46,783 bases of DNA, from the NCBI RefSeq assembly GCF_013044505.1, contig NZ_JABERD010000066.1, positions 1 through 46,783 on the forward strand. The letters are read 5' to 3'. The notes under the pieces are model-generated. The model saw nothing but the letters and a program-made list of their open reading frames with translations. It had not been told where the DNA came from and made no database searches. Positions within the stretch are counted from its first letter, which is position 1. Each line of letters starts with the position of its first letter. Position numbers and translations under genes: made by a program. Below, in pieces: positions 25,879 to 34,914 of this stretch. Source of the DNA: Streptomyces sp. S3(2020) (lineage in GTDB: Bacteria; Actinomycetota; Actinomycetes; Streptomycetales; Streptomycetaceae).

Positions 25879-26916
25879 TCACATCCGCGGGGGAGCGGTC
25901 GAGCCGCGTGGGGTGAGTACCGGCGTGGGCACAGGATGCGACCCGGGCCCTTCCCCGGTGATCACCCCGAACAGCGTCCGAGCCGCATCCGCCCCGAACC
26001 CGTGCACGTCATGACTCATCGCCGACAACGTCGGATGCGTCAGCCGGCACAGCTGGGAGTCGTCCCAGGCGAGCAGCGAGACATCGCCGGGGACGGAGAG
26101 CCCCATCTCCGCGGCCACCGAAAGACCGGCCACCGCCATGATGTCGTTGTCGTACACGATCGCCGTCGGCCGGTCCGCCGCGTCGGCGGTGAGCATCGAC
26201 CGGGTGGCCCGCGCCCCCGCCTCACCCGAGTAGTCGGTCGTCACCTGCCACGCCCCGGCCAGCTCCAGCGTCCGCGCCGCCTCGTCGAAGGCCGCCGTCC
26301 GCGCCGCGGTGTGCCCGAGCGCGGCCGCACCCCCGACCCGGGCGATCCGCCGATGCCCCAGCGCCGCCAGATACCGCACCGCCTCCGTCACGGCGGTGGC
26401 GTCGTCGGTCCACACGGACGTCAGGTTTCCGGTGAGCGAGGGATGCCCGACCGCGACCACCGGCATCCCCAGCCGCTCGGCCGACGCCACCCGGGGATCG
26501 TCGGGCCGGAAGTCGACGAGGATCGCCCCGCCGATCTGCCGCCCCCGCCACCACGCCTCCTGAAGCCCGACCTCCTCCTCCACGTTCCGTACGAGCCGCA
26601 GCAGCAGGGAACACGAGTGCTCGGTCAGCACGCTCTCCACGCCCGAGATGAACTCCATGTAGAAGGGCTCCAGGCCCAGCAGCCGCGCCGGCCGGCAGAT
26701 CGCGAGCCCCACCACGTCCACCCGTGACCCGGCCAGCGTCCGCGCGGTCAGGTTCGGCGCCCAGCCCAGCTCCCGCGCGGCCCGGAAGATCCGGTCCCGG
26801 GTCGTCTCCGACAGCCCCGGTTTGTGGTTGAACGCGAGCGACACGGCACCCTTGGACACACCGGCACGCGCGGCGACGTCCTTGATGGTGACGCGGGAGG
26901 CCGGTTGGGCTGTCAT
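25879..26916 (-). CDS. LacI-family transcriptional regulator
   Basis: A 345-residue LacI/GalR repressor. The helix-turn-helix is at residues 9-30 (VTIKDVAARAGVSKGAVSLAFN), followed by the hinge region (LAGSRVDVVGLAI) and a periplasmic-binding-protein-like effector domain. Its ATG overlaps the stop of the GH2 beta-mannosidase gene (ATGA), so it is translated from the same message and would be autoregulated through that promoter. It probably senses a mannoside or mannose and represses the divergent GH2 and ABC-transporter operons; a candidate operator is at 29359-29370. The last residues are proline-rich. It is convergent with nothing and is followed by the fadA control region. Confidence 0.9.
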   Translation of the reverse strand: MTAQPASRVTIKDVAARAGVSKGAVSLAFNHKPGLSETTRDRIFRAARELGWAPNLTARTLAGSRVDVVGLAICRPARLLGLEPFYMEFISGVESVLTEHSCSLLLRLVRNVEEEVGLQEAWWRGRQIGGAILVDFRPDDPRVASAERLGMPVVAVGHPSLTGNLTSVWTDDATAVTEAVRYLAALGHRRIARVGGAAALGHTAARTAAFDEAARTLELAGAWQVTTDYSGEAGARATRSMLTADAADRPTAIVYDNDIMAVAGLSVAAEMGLSVPGDVSLLAWDDSQLCRLTHPTLSAMSHDVHGFGADAARTLFGVITGEGPGSHPVPTPVLTPRGSTAPPRM

Positions 26917-29276
26917 CGGCTGGGCTCCAGGCAGTACAGGGCGGATCGGGCGGCGTCCGGATCAGGAGTCTTCCAGCCACTGACACCGATGGTCACCTGT
27001 TCGCCGGGCAACAGCGTCACCAGCCCCCGGTCGGCCCGTGCCTCAGGATCCAGCCGGTCGGCCTGGAGGAGCAGATCCCGTACGAGACTCCGGGCCGTCA
27101 CCGTCACCGAGCCCGGCGCGACCGTCACGTCGAAGTCCGGCCGGGGGTAAGGGATCTCGCGGTCCGGCGCCGGAAAGTGCAGCGCCCGCAGCCCGTCCGC
27201 GTCCACGACCAGGAACTCCTTGGCGCCGACCGGCTCCAGGTCCCTCGGCAGGTCGACGAGCGCCACGGTCCGTGCCCCGGCGGTGAACTCCACACCCGCC
27301 TCGCCGATCACCGTCCCCTCGACGGACATCCGCCGCAGCCGCAGCGCACCCGCCCACGCACCAGGGCCCTGGTTGACGGCGGCCACGGCTCGCCCCCGGA
27401 CCGTCAGCAACCGGTCCGCGTAGAGCCGCCGCAGCTCGTGATAGAGCGGTTTCTCCCTCCCGTCCCCGTCGATCGCCGCCCAGGACGTCACCGGCCAGCA
27501 GTCGTTGAGCTGCCACAGGACCGTCCCCGAGCACACCGGCCAGTGGGACCGCCAGTGCTCGATCCCGGCGGCCACGGCCCGCGCCTGGTTGACCTGGGTG
27601 AGGTAGTGCCACCGGTCGAAGTCCCCCTCGGGGAAGGCGAAATGGCGCTCCAGTCCCCGGCGCAGCTTCCCGTTCCCGTCGTCGGCCTTCTGGTGGTGCA
27701 GCATCCCGGGGGAGTCCGCCGCGAGCTCCTCGCCCGGCAGTGACCGCCGCAGCGTCGCGTGGGCGGGCGGCGCCTGCCACCCGAACTCGGCCATGAACCG
27801 CGGGACTTCCCGCCGGTACTGCGCGTAGTCCTCCCGGTTCCACACCTCCCACGAGTGATGGGTGCCGTGCGCCGGATCGTTCGGATGCCGCTCCCACGAC
27901 CCGGACCAGGGACTCCCCGCCGTGTACGGCCGCGTCGGATCCAGCTCGGCCACCACCCGCGGCAGCACGCCCAGGTAGTACCCCTCGCCCCAGGAGTCCC
28001 CGGCGAGCCGCTCCTCCCAGCCCCAGTCCCTGAACCCCCACAGGTTCTCGTTGTTGCCGTTCCACAGCACCAGCGAGGGATGCGGCATCAGCCGTACGAC
28101 GTTCTCCCGCGCCTCGGCCTCCACCTCCCCCCGCAGCGGCTGCTCCTCCGGATAGGCCGCGCACGCGAACGGGAAGTCCTGCCAGACCAGCAGCCCCAAC
28201 TCGTCGCAGGCGTCGTAGAAGTCCTCGCTCTCGTAGATCCCGCCACCCCAGACCCGGACGAGATCGACGCCCGCCCCGGCCGCCTGCGTCAGCCGCTCCC
28301 GGTACCGCTCCCGCGTGATCCGCGACGGGAAGACGTCGTCGGGGATCCAGTTGACGCCCCGCGCGAAGAGCCGCTCACCGTTGACGACAAAGGTGAAACC
28401 GGTGCCGTACTCATCGGCCGACCGGTCCAGCTCCACCGTGCGGAAACCGACCCGCCGACGCCACACATCCAGCACGTCATCACCGTGCAGCAACGTCAAC
28501 TCGACGTCGTACAAAGGCTGTTCGCCGTATCCACGCGGCCACCACAGCCGCGCGTCGGGCACTTCGAGCCGTACGACCCCACGCGCCCCGTCGAGCGAGG
28601 CGCGCACCCGCACCCCGCCCACCGTCGCCGCCACGGCGAGCGACGCCTCGACCCGGGTCCGCTCCACCTCCACGGCCAACTCCACGACACCCAGACGGCG
28701 TTCGACATCAACGGTCACCAGCGGCCGCACCCGGGCGATCCGGGCCGTCGACCAGTGCTCAAGACGCGCCGGCCGCCAGATCCCGGCCGTCACCAGGGTC
28801 GGCCCCCAGTCCCAGCCGAAGGAGCAGGCCATCTTGCGGATGTACTGGAAGGGCTCGTGGTAGGCGGCCGGCCGCTCCCCGAGCTTCCCGCGCACCGCCT
28901 CGGCCTCGGCGTAGGCGGAGACGAACCGCACCGCCAGCCGCCCTTCGAGGCCGGTCACGTCGAAGCGGTACGAGCGGTGCATGTTCCGCGTCCGTCCCAA
29001 CAGCCTTCCGTCCAGGCGGACTTCGGCGGCGGTGTCGAGCCCCTCGAAGACGAGGTCGGCCTGTTCGTGCCCGTCGGCGGTCGACAGGTCCCGCTCGTAC
29101 GTCCACTCCCGCCGCCCCACCCACGCCACCTCGGTCTCGTTGCGCCCGAGAAAGGGGTCCGGGATCACTCCGGCCGCCAGCAGATCGGTGTGCGCACAGC
29201 CGGGCACGGAGGCGGGGAGAGCGTCCCCGTCGTGCCGCAGGATCCATCCGTCGGTGAGCGGTGTGGCCTGAAGCAT
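26913..29276 (-). CDS. GH2 beta-mannosidase
   Basis: A 787-residue glycoside hydrolase family 2 enzyme that most resembles beta-mannosidases, releasing mannose from the non-reducing end of beta-1,4-manno-oligosaccharides. It has the N-terminal sugar-binding jelly roll (PLTDGWILRH), the Ig-like domain and the TIM barrel. The acid/base is E410 in WNGNNENLWG and the nucleophile E497 in FMAEFGWQAPP. There is no signal peptide, so it acts in the cytoplasm on imported oligosaccharides, in line with the divergent ABC importer. The ATG at 29276 has AGGGAG upstream and begins the conserved sequence; the frame extends to 29318 without similarity. Confidence 0.92.
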   Translation of the reverse strand: MLQATPLTDGWILRHDGDALPASVPGCAHTDLLAAGVIPDPFLGRNETEVAWVGRREWTYERDLSTADGHEQADLVFEGLDTAAEVRLDGRLLGRTRNMHRSYRFDVTGLEGRLAVRFVSAYAEAEAVRGKLGERPAAYHEPFQYIRKMACSFGWDWGPTLVTAGIWRPARLEHWSTARIARVRPLVTVDVERRLGVVELAVEVERTRVEASLAVAATVGGVRVRASLDGARGVVRLEVPDARLWWPRGYGEQPLYDVELTLLHGDDVLDVWRRRVGFRTVELDRSADEYGTGFTFVVNGERLFARGVNWIPDDVFPSRITRERYRERLTQAAGAGVDLVRVWGGGIYESEDFYDACDELGLLVWQDFPFACAAYPEEQPLRGEVEAEARENVVRLMPHPSLVLWNGNNENLWGFRDWGWEERLAGDSWGEGYYLGVLPRVVAELDPTRPYTAGSPWSGSWERHPNDPAHGTHHSWEVWNREDYAQYRREVPRFMAEFGWQAPPAHATLRRSLPGEELAADSPGMLHHQKADDGNGKLRRGLERHFAFPEGDFDRWHYLTQVNQARAVAAGIEHWRSHWPVCSGTVLWQLNDCWPVTSWAAIDGDGREKPLYHELRRLYADRLLTVRGRAVAAVNQGPGAWAGALRLRRMSVEGTVIGEAGVEFTAGARTVALVDLPRDLEPVGAKEFLVVDADGLRALHFPAPDREIPYPRPDFDVTVAPGSVTVTARSLVRDLLLQADRLDPEARADRGLVTLLPGEQVTIGVSGWKTPDPDAARSALYCLEPSR

Positions 29277-29346
29277 GTACGCACTCCCTAAACCGATCAA
29301 GTCCAGCACGGGGAACACTTTTTGGCATCGTTGGCGAGATAGGGAC

Positions 29347-29370
29347 TTTACCGGTTAAGACAACGCTGTC
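29347..29370. promoter_or_regulatory. Tandem operator candidates between the beta-mannosidase and ABC operons
   Basis: TTTACCGGTTAA (29347-29358; 5 of 6 pairs symmetrical) is directly followed by GACAACGCTGTC (29359-29370; 5 of 6 pairs). The second differs by one base from the perfect palindrome upstream of the GH92 gene. Both have the central CG of LacI-family operators. Their place between two divergent genes would let one repressor control both directions. Confidence 0.55.
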
Positions 29371-29441
29371 AGAGTACCGAACCAGCCAACCCGCACGTGC
29401 TCTTCCGTCCCGTGAACGTCCCGAGAACGGAGCTGATGCAC

Positions 29442-30755
29442 ATGAACCGCCGTACAGTCCTCGCCCTCGCCGTGGGATGCGCCCTGCTGATCCCCGGCTG
29501 CACCGGCACCGGAGGCTCGTCGAAAGGCGCCGACGCCAAGGCTCCTGACGACCCGTCGAAGGTCACCGGCACCATCAAGGTCCTCACCGTCCGCACCGAC
29601 CTGATCCAGGACGGCACGCTGAAGCGGTACGCGGCCGAGTTCAACAAGACGTACCCGAAGGTGAAGGTCGAGTTCGAAGGGCTCACGAACTACGAGTCCG
29701 AGGTCAAGATCCGTATGAACACCGAGAACTACGGTGACGTCCTGCTGATCCCCGCGGTCATCAAGAAGGCCGACTACCCGAAGTTCTTCGCCTCGCTGGG
29801 CACCCAGGAGGAGCGCGCCAAGAAGTACCGCTTCACCGACTACACCACCGTCGACGGCAAGGTCTACGGCCAGACCACGAACGGCGGGATGCCCGGCTTC
29901 ATTTACAACAAGCGGATCTGGAAGGAGGCCGGGATCACCGAATGGCCCACCACTCCGGCCGAGTTCCTCGAAGACCTCAAGGCCATCAAGTCCAGGACCG
30001 ACGCCATCCCGTACTACACCAACTTCTCGGCCGGATGGACGCTCACCTCCTGGACCTACGTCGACGGCGCCGTCCACTGCGACCCGCAGGCGACCACCGA
30101 ACTCGCCGAGGGCGACCCGTGGGCGAAGGACGCCGACCTGCGCGTCGGAGACACCCTGCTCTACGACATCGTGAAGTCGGGCCTGATCGAGAAGGACCCG
30201 ACGACGAGCAACTGGGAGGAGTCCAAGCCCAGGACCGCCAAGGGCGAGATCGCCACCCAGTGGCTCGGCACCTGGGCCATCGTGCAGTTCCAGGACGCGG
30301 CGAAGAAGGCCGGGGCGAACCCCGACGACATCGGCTTCATGCCCTTCCCCTCCCAGACGGACGGCAAGTTCTGCGCGACGGTCGCCCCGGACTACAACCA
30401 GGCGGTCAACGTCCACTCGAAGCACAAGGAGGCGGCCCGCGCCTGGATCGACTGGTTCACCGACAAGTCGACCTACGTCGCGGACAACCTGGCCATCTCC
30501 CCGCTGAAGGACGGGGCGATGCCCAAGGTGCTGCAGCCGTACGAGGACGCCGGCGTCAAGCTCATCGAGGTGGACGACACCAAGGGTGCCGAGGTCAAGC
30601 AGATCGACAACACCTCCGAAGTCGGCATCTACGCCCCCGAGTACCGCCAGAACCTGGTCGACCTGGCCCGCGGAGCACGCAAGGGCAGCCTCGACGACTT
30701 CCTCGCCGACCTCAGCGAGCGCTGGACGGACGCCCAGAAGAACGCGGGGTCCTGA
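29442..30755 (+). CDS. Sugar ABC transporter substrate-binding lipoprotein, probably for mannosides
   Basis: A 437-residue family-1 extracellular solute-binding lipoprotein. A short signal peptide ends in the lipobox IPGC with C20. The mature protein has the usual sugar-binding outline (KVEFEGLTNYESEVKIRMNTENYGDVLLIP, TTNGGMPGFIYNKRIWKEAG). The ATG at 29442 has GGAG 9 nt upstream; an ATG two codons earlier is too near that motif. The stop overlaps the next ATG (TGATG). The substrate cannot be read from sequence; beta-manno-oligosaccharides are inferred from the divergent GH2 gene and LacI regulator. No ATPase gene follows, so the shared ATPase MsiK is the likely partner. Confidence 0.85.
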   Translation: MNRRTVLALAVGCALLIPGCTGTGGSSKGADAKAPDDPSKVTGTIKVLTVRTDLIQDGTLKRYAAEFNKTYPKVKVEFEGLTNYESEVKIRMNTENYGDVLLIPAVIKKADYPKFFASLGTQEERAKKYRFTDYTTVDGKVYGQTTNGGMPGFIYNKRIWKEAGITEWPTTPAEFLEDLKAIKSRTDAIPYYTNFSAGWTLTSWTYVDGAVHCDPQATTELAEGDPWAKDADLRVGDTLLYDIVKSGLIEKDPTTSNWEESKPRTAKGEIATQWLGTWAIVQFQDAAKKAGANPDDIGFMPFPSQTDGKFCATVAPDYNQAVNVHSKHKEAARAWIDWFTDKSTYVADNLAISPLKDGAMPKVLQPYEDAGVKLIEVDDTKGAEVKQIDNTSEVGIYAPEYRQNLVDLARGARKGSLDDFLADLSERWTDAQKNAGS

Positions 30756-31696
30756 TGACGGACACGACACAGAAGGCGGCCGGGGAGGTGATCCCGGCCG
30801 CACCCGTCCCGGCCCCCGCCGCCCGCAGGCACCGGGTGTGGCGAGGTGCCACCCCCTGGCTCTTCCTCCTGGCCCCGCTCGCCCTGCTGATCACCTTCAC
30901 CTACGCGCCGATCGCCAACATGGTGGCGTACAGCCTCACCGACTGGGACGGCGTGAGCCCCGAACTCCACTACACGGGCGTCGGGAACTACGAGGAGATC
31001 TTCACCCGCCCGGAACTCTTCGAGGTGTTCTGGGTCAGCGGCTACTACCTGGCCGCCTCCGCCCTCCAGATCGTCGCCGCGCTCTACTTCGCGACGGTCC
31101 TCAGCTTCGACGTCCGCTTCCGGAACTTCTTCAAGGGCGTGCTGTTCTTCCCGTATCTGATCAACGGGGTGGCGATCGGCTTCGTCTTCCTCTACTTCTT
31201 CCAGGACGGCGGCACTCTCGACTCGGTCCTGAGCCTCTTCGGGGTAACGACCGACCACGCCTGGCTCGGCACCCCGGTCTCCGCGAACACCTCGCTCGCC
31301 GGCGTCTCGATGTGGCGCTATCTGGGCCTGAACTTCGTCCTGTTCCTGGGTGCCATCCAGTCGATCCCGGGGGAGCTGTACGAGGCGGCCGAACTGGACG
31401 GCGCGAACCGCTGGCACCAGTTCCGCTACATCATCGCGCCGGGCATCAAACCGGTGCTGACCCTGACAGTGATCCTGTCCATCTCCGGGTCGCTGTCGGC
31501 CTTCGAGATCCCGTACATCATGACCGGCGGCGCCACCGGCACCGAGACCTTCGTGATCCAGACGGTCAACCTGGCCTTCCGCTTCAACAAGACGGGCCTC
31601 GCCTCGGCCGCCGCGGTGGTCCTGCTGCTGATCATCCTGCTGGTGACCTGGGTCCAGCGGCGCCTCGTCCCCGACGACAAGGTGGACCTCGTATGA
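30755..31696 (+). CDS. Sugar ABC transporter permease (MalF type)
   Basis: A 313-residue permease. After a hydrophilic N-terminal tail of about 30 residues come six membrane segments, the first being TPWLFLLAPLALLITFTYAPI. The EAA loop reads EAAELDGANRWHQFRYIIAP. Its ATG shares one base with the stop of the binding-protein gene, and its stop overlaps the next start (ATGA), so the three genes are tightly coupled. It forms the import channel with the next gene for the probable mannoside transporter. Confidence 0.87.
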   Translation: MTDTTQKAAGEVIPAAPVPAPAARRHRVWRGATPWLFLLAPLALLITFTYAPIANMVAYSLTDWDGVSPELHYTGVGNYEEIFTRPELFEVFWVSGYYLAASALQIVAALYFATVLSFDVRFRNFFKGVLFFPYLINGVAIGFVFLYFFQDGGTLDSVLSLFGVTTDHAWLGTPVSANTSLAGVSMWRYLGLNFVLFLGAIQSIPGELYEAAELDGANRWHQFRYIIAPGIKPVLTLTVILSISGSLSAFEIPYIMTGGATGTETFVIQTVNLAFRFNKTGLASAAAVVLLLIILLVTWVQRRLVPDDKVDLV

Positions 31697-32523
31697 CACG
31701 CCACGCGGTGTCCCGCGCCCTCGTGTACCTGTCCCTGATCGCCGCGACCGTGGTGGTCCTGCTCCCGCTGGTCGTCGTCCTCCTGACCTCCCTCAAGTCG
31801 GAGACGGAGATGGCGAATTCGAGCGGCGCCCTGAGCCTTCCCGACAACCTGCTGAACTTCGGCAACTACGTGTCGGCGTTCCAGGACGGCGAGATGCTCT
31901 CCGCCTTCGCCAACACGGCGATCATCCTGCTGATCTCGATCGGCGGCACGGTCCTCATCGGCTCGATGACGGCGTACGCCATCGACCGCTTCACCTTCCG
32001 CTTCCGCAAGCTGGTGGTGGCGCTCTTCCTGATCGCCGCACTGGTCCCCGGCGTCACGACCCAGGTGGCGACCTTCCAGATCGTCAACAGCTTCGGCATG
32101 TTCGACACCCTCTGGGCGCCGATCGCGCTCTACATGGGCACGGACATCGTCTCGATCTACATCTTCCTGCAGTTCGTCCGATCGATCCCGATCTCTCTGG
32201 ACGAATCGGCCCGCCTGGACGGGGCCAACACGTTCACCATCTACTGGCGGATCATCTTCCCGCTGCTGAAGCCGGCGATAGCGACGGTGGTGATAGTGAA
32301 GGGGATCACCGTCTACAACGACTTCTACATCCCCTTCCTCTACATGCCATCGGAAGATCTTGGCGTGATCTCGACGTCGCTGTTCCGCTTCCGGGGCCCG
32401 TACGCGGCGCACTGGGAGGTGATCTCGGCGGGAGCGGTGCTGGTGATCCTGCCGACGCTGGTGGTCTTCCTGAGCCTGCAACGCTTCATCTACAACGGCT
32501 TCATGCGAGGAGCGACGAGGTGA
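31693..32523 (+). CDS. Sugar ABC transporter permease (MalG type)
   Basis: A 276-residue permease with six membrane segments (first: ALVYLSLIAATVVVLLPLVVVLLTSL) and the EAA-type loop ESARLDGANTFTIYWRIIFP. It is coupled to the preceding gene by a 4-bp overlap. It ends the transporter operon only 6 bp from the stop of the convergent RNase D-like gene, with no terminator between them. Confidence 0.87.
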   Translation: MTRHAVSRALVYLSLIAATVVVLLPLVVVLLTSLKSETEMANSSGALSLPDNLLNFGNYVSAFQDGEMLSAFANTAIILLISIGGTVLIGSMTAYAIDRFTFRFRKLVVALFLIAALVPGVTTQVATFQIVNSFGMFDTLWAPIALYMGTDIVSIYIFLQFVRSIPISLDESARLDGANTFTIYWRIIFPLLKPAIATVVIVKGITVYNDFYIPFLYMPSEDLGVISTSLFRFRGPYAAHWEVISAGAVLVILPTLVVFLSLQRFIYNGFMRGATR

Positions 32524-32529
32524 GCGCGG

Positions 32530-33834
32530 CTAGGCGGACAAGGCACTCACCAGAACCGGAGTGACGAGCTCGACCTGCCAGGGCCGAGCCCCGTACCCGG
32601 CCAAGGCGGCCCCCACCGAACCCGCGTCCACACCCTTCGGCGGCTCCCAGCAGACCCGCCGAACCGTGTCCGGGGTGATCAGGTTCTCCTGAGGCATGTT
32701 GAGCCGCTCGGCGAGCGCGGAGACCCCGGCCCGGGCCGCGGACAGCCGAGCCGCGGCGGCGGGGTCCTTGTCGGCCCAGGCGCGAGGCGGCGGCGGCCCG
32801 GTCACCGGCTGCCCAGGCGCGGGCAACTGCGCCTCGGACAGCCCCTTCGCCCGGTCCACGGCGGCCTGCCACTGCTCCAGCTGCCGCCGCCCCATCCGCT
32901 GCCCGTACCCGTTCAGCGCGGCGAGGGCCTGGGCGTCGGCCGGAAGGGACAGCGCCGCCTCCACGATGGCCGTGTCGGACAACACCTTGCCCGGCGACAC
33001 GTCCCGCCGCTGGGCGATCCGGTCCCGCGTCTGCCAGAGTTCCCGCACCACGGCCAGCTGCCGGCGCCGGCGCACCTTGTGCATCCCGGACGTCCGACGC
33101 CAGGGGTCCTTGCGCGGCTCGGCAGGCGGCGCGGCCGCGATCGCGTCGAATTCCTGCCGCGCCCACTCCAGCTTCCCCTGCCGGTCCAGCTCCTTCTCCA
33201 GCGCGTCCCGCAGGTCGACGAGGAGCTCCACGTCCAGCGCGGCATAGCGCAGCCACGGCTCGGGCAGCGGACGGGTCGACCAGTCGACCGCGGAGTGCCC
33301 CTTTTCCAGTACGAAGCCCAGGACGCCCTCGACCATCGCGCCGAGGCCGACCCGGGGGAACCCGGCGAGCCGTCCGGCGAGCTCGGTGTCGAAGAGGGAG
33401 GTGGGGACCATGCCTATCTCGCGCAGACACGGAAGGTCCTGCGTGGCGGCGTGCAGCACCCACTCCACGCCGGAGAGCGCCTCGCCGAGCCCGGACAGGT
33501 CGGGACAGGCCACGGGGTCGATCAGCGCGCTCCCCGCGCCCTCGCGGCGCAGCTGGACCAGGTAGGCGCGCTGTCCGTAGCGGTAGCCGGACGCTCGTTC
33601 GGCGTCGACGGCGACGGGTCCGGAGCCTGCCGCGAACGCGGCGATCACCCGGGCGAGCGTGTCCTCGTCGGCGACCACGGGCGGGATGCCCTCGCGCGGT
33701 TCGAGCAAAGGAATCGGCTCTGGACCCGGTTCAGGATCGGGCGCCCCCGTAACAGAAGATCCGCCGTCGTCCGGAGGGGCGCCTCCGGTGGTTCGCAGTG
33801 AGCTGTCTGCTGCGGTCTCTTGGGCGTCGGTCAC
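32530..33834 (-). CDS. rnd: RNase D-like 3'-5' exonuclease with HRDC domain
   Basis: A 434-residue DEDDy exonuclease. The first 50 residues are acidic and proline-rich and look disordered. The catalytic set is D77 and E79 (VAVDAER), D133 (HAATQDLPCL) and Y197-D201 (RYAALDVELL), all present. An HRDC nucleic-acid-binding domain follows at about 240-320. RNase D trims the 3' ends of tRNA precursors and other small RNAs. The GTG at 33834 is used; the ribosome site before it is weak. The downstream gene on the opposite strand ends 6 bp away. Confidence 0.88.
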   Translation of the reverse strand: MTDAQETAADSSLRTTGGAPPDDGGSSVTGAPDPEPGPEPIPLLEPREGIPPVVADEDTLARVIAAFAAGSGPVAVDAERASGYRYGQRAYLVQLRREGAGSALIDPVACPDLSGLGEALSGVEWVLHAATQDLPCLREIGMVPTSLFDTELAGRLAGFPRVGLGAMVEGVLGFVLEKGHSAVDWSTRPLPEPWLRYAALDVELLVDLRDALEKELDRQGKLEWARQEFDAIAAAPPAEPRKDPWRRTSGMHKVRRRRQLAVVRELWQTRDRIAQRRDVSPGKVLSDTAIVEAALSLPADAQALAALNGYGQRMGRRQLEQWQAAVDRAKGLSEAQLPAPGQPVTGPPPPRAWADKDPAAAARLSAARAGVSALAERLNMPQENLITPDTVRRVCWEPPKGVDAGSVGAALAGYGARPWQVELVTPVLVSALSA

Positions 33835-33860
33835 CTGTCAAGGGTATCTGTGTATGGACA

Positions 33861-33894
33861 GCGCCCGCCGACGGAACGTTCCGTCGACGGGCGC
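33861..33894. terminator. 34-bp near-perfect palindrome after the response-regulator gene
   Basis: A 17-bp stem without a true loop, with one G-U pair, centred on GGAACGTTCC. It lies about 110 nt after the stop of the response-regulator gene and just before the RNase D start on the same strand, so it is best read as terminator of the former. A role as operator for the RNase D gene is possible. Confidence 0.55.
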
Positions 33895-34004
33895 CTGAGG
33901 GTCGTAAACCAGTCAGGTCGGTGAATCCTCGGGTTCACGACCGATCGGGGGCGTGCTCCGGGATCCAGGACTGATCCAGTTCACGTCCGTGAATGGTGGA
34001 GGGG

Positions 34005-34667
34005 TCAGTGGATGATGCCCGTCCGCAGGGCCACCGCGACCATGCCGGCGCGGTCGCCGGTGCCCAGCTTGCGGGCGATACGGGCGAGGTGGCTCTTGAC
34101 GGTCAGCGCGGACAGGCCCATCGAGACGCCGATGGCCTTGTTGGACTGGCCCTCCGCGACCAGTCGCAGCACCTCGACCTCGCGGCCGGAGAGCTCGCGG
34201 TAACCGCCCGGGTGGCTCGGGGCACCCGGGGGGCGGCGGTGCATTCCGGCGGCACGGGAGCCGATGGGCGCGGCGCCCGGCCGGGAGGGGAGCCCGACGT
34301 TGGTACGGGTGCCGGTGACGACGTAGCCCTTGACGCCGCCCGCGAGGGCGTTGCGCACGGCGCCGATGTCGTCGGCCGCGGAGAGGGCGAGGCCGTTGGG
34401 CCAGCCCGCGGCGCGGGTCTCGGACAGGAGGGTCAGGCCGGAGCCGTCGGGCAGGTGGACGTCGGCGACGCAGATGTCACGGGGGTTGCCGATACGGGGA
34501 CGGGCCTCGGCGACGGACGAGGCCTCGATGACATCGCGTACACCGAGCGCCCAGAGGTGGCGGGTGACGGTGGAGCGGACGCGCGGGTCGGCCACGACCA
34601 CCATCGCGGTCGGCTTGTTCGGGCGGTAGGCGACCAGGCTTGCGGGCTGCTCGAGAAGAACGGACAC
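34005..34667 (-). CDS. Orphan NarL/LuxR-type response regulator
   Basis: A 220-residue response regulator. The receiver domain has the acidic D27, the phosphoacceptor D69 (VADVHLPDGSG), S96 and K113, so phosphorylation is plausible, although only one of the two usual N-terminal acids is seen. The LuxR-type helix-turn-helix is near the C-terminus (ELSGREVEVLRLVAEGQSNKAIGVSMGLSALTVKSHL). A linker rich in Arg, Pro and Gly joins the two. The GTG at 34667 has AGGAGG 4 nt upstream; upstream ATGs up to 34721 are possible but without a ribosome site. No histidine kinase is nearby. Confidence 0.87.
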   Translation of the reverse strand: MSVLLEQPASLVAYRPNKPTAMVVVADPRVRSTVTRHLWALGVRDVIEASSVAEARPRIGNPRDICVADVHLPDGSGLTLLSETRAAGWPNGLALSAADDIGAVRNALAGGVKGYVVTGTRTNVGLPSRPGAAPIGSRAAGMHRRPPGAPSHPGGYRELSGREVEVLRLVAEGQSNKAIGVSMGLSALTVKSHLARIARKLGTGDRAGMVAVALRTGIIH

Positions 34668-34741
34668 CAGGCCTCCTGGGATGGGGGACGGCTGTGAGGT
34701 CACAGACGTCTTCGGCATCAAACCCGTAGGCCTTTAGAGAA

Positions 34742-34753
34742 AGATCACGATCT
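34742..34753. promoter_or_regulatory. Near-palindrome in the response-regulator promoter region
   Basis: AGATCACGATCT is symmetrical at 5 of 6 pairs and lies about 75 bp upstream of the start in an AT-richer patch. It could be a binding site, including for the regulator itself. Confidence 0.3.
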
Positions 34754-34914
34754 AGTGAGTAACAATCCGTGCAATTCGGACAGGCGGTCGATCGTTCGGT
34801 GAGCGAATCGGTTCGTTCGAGGGCTCGTTCGCGACTGAAAGTGGCCGTATCGACAAAGTGATGTCAAAGAGGGCGTCAAAAGGCGACGCCGAAGACCATG
34901 CCGGTGAGGCCGTG

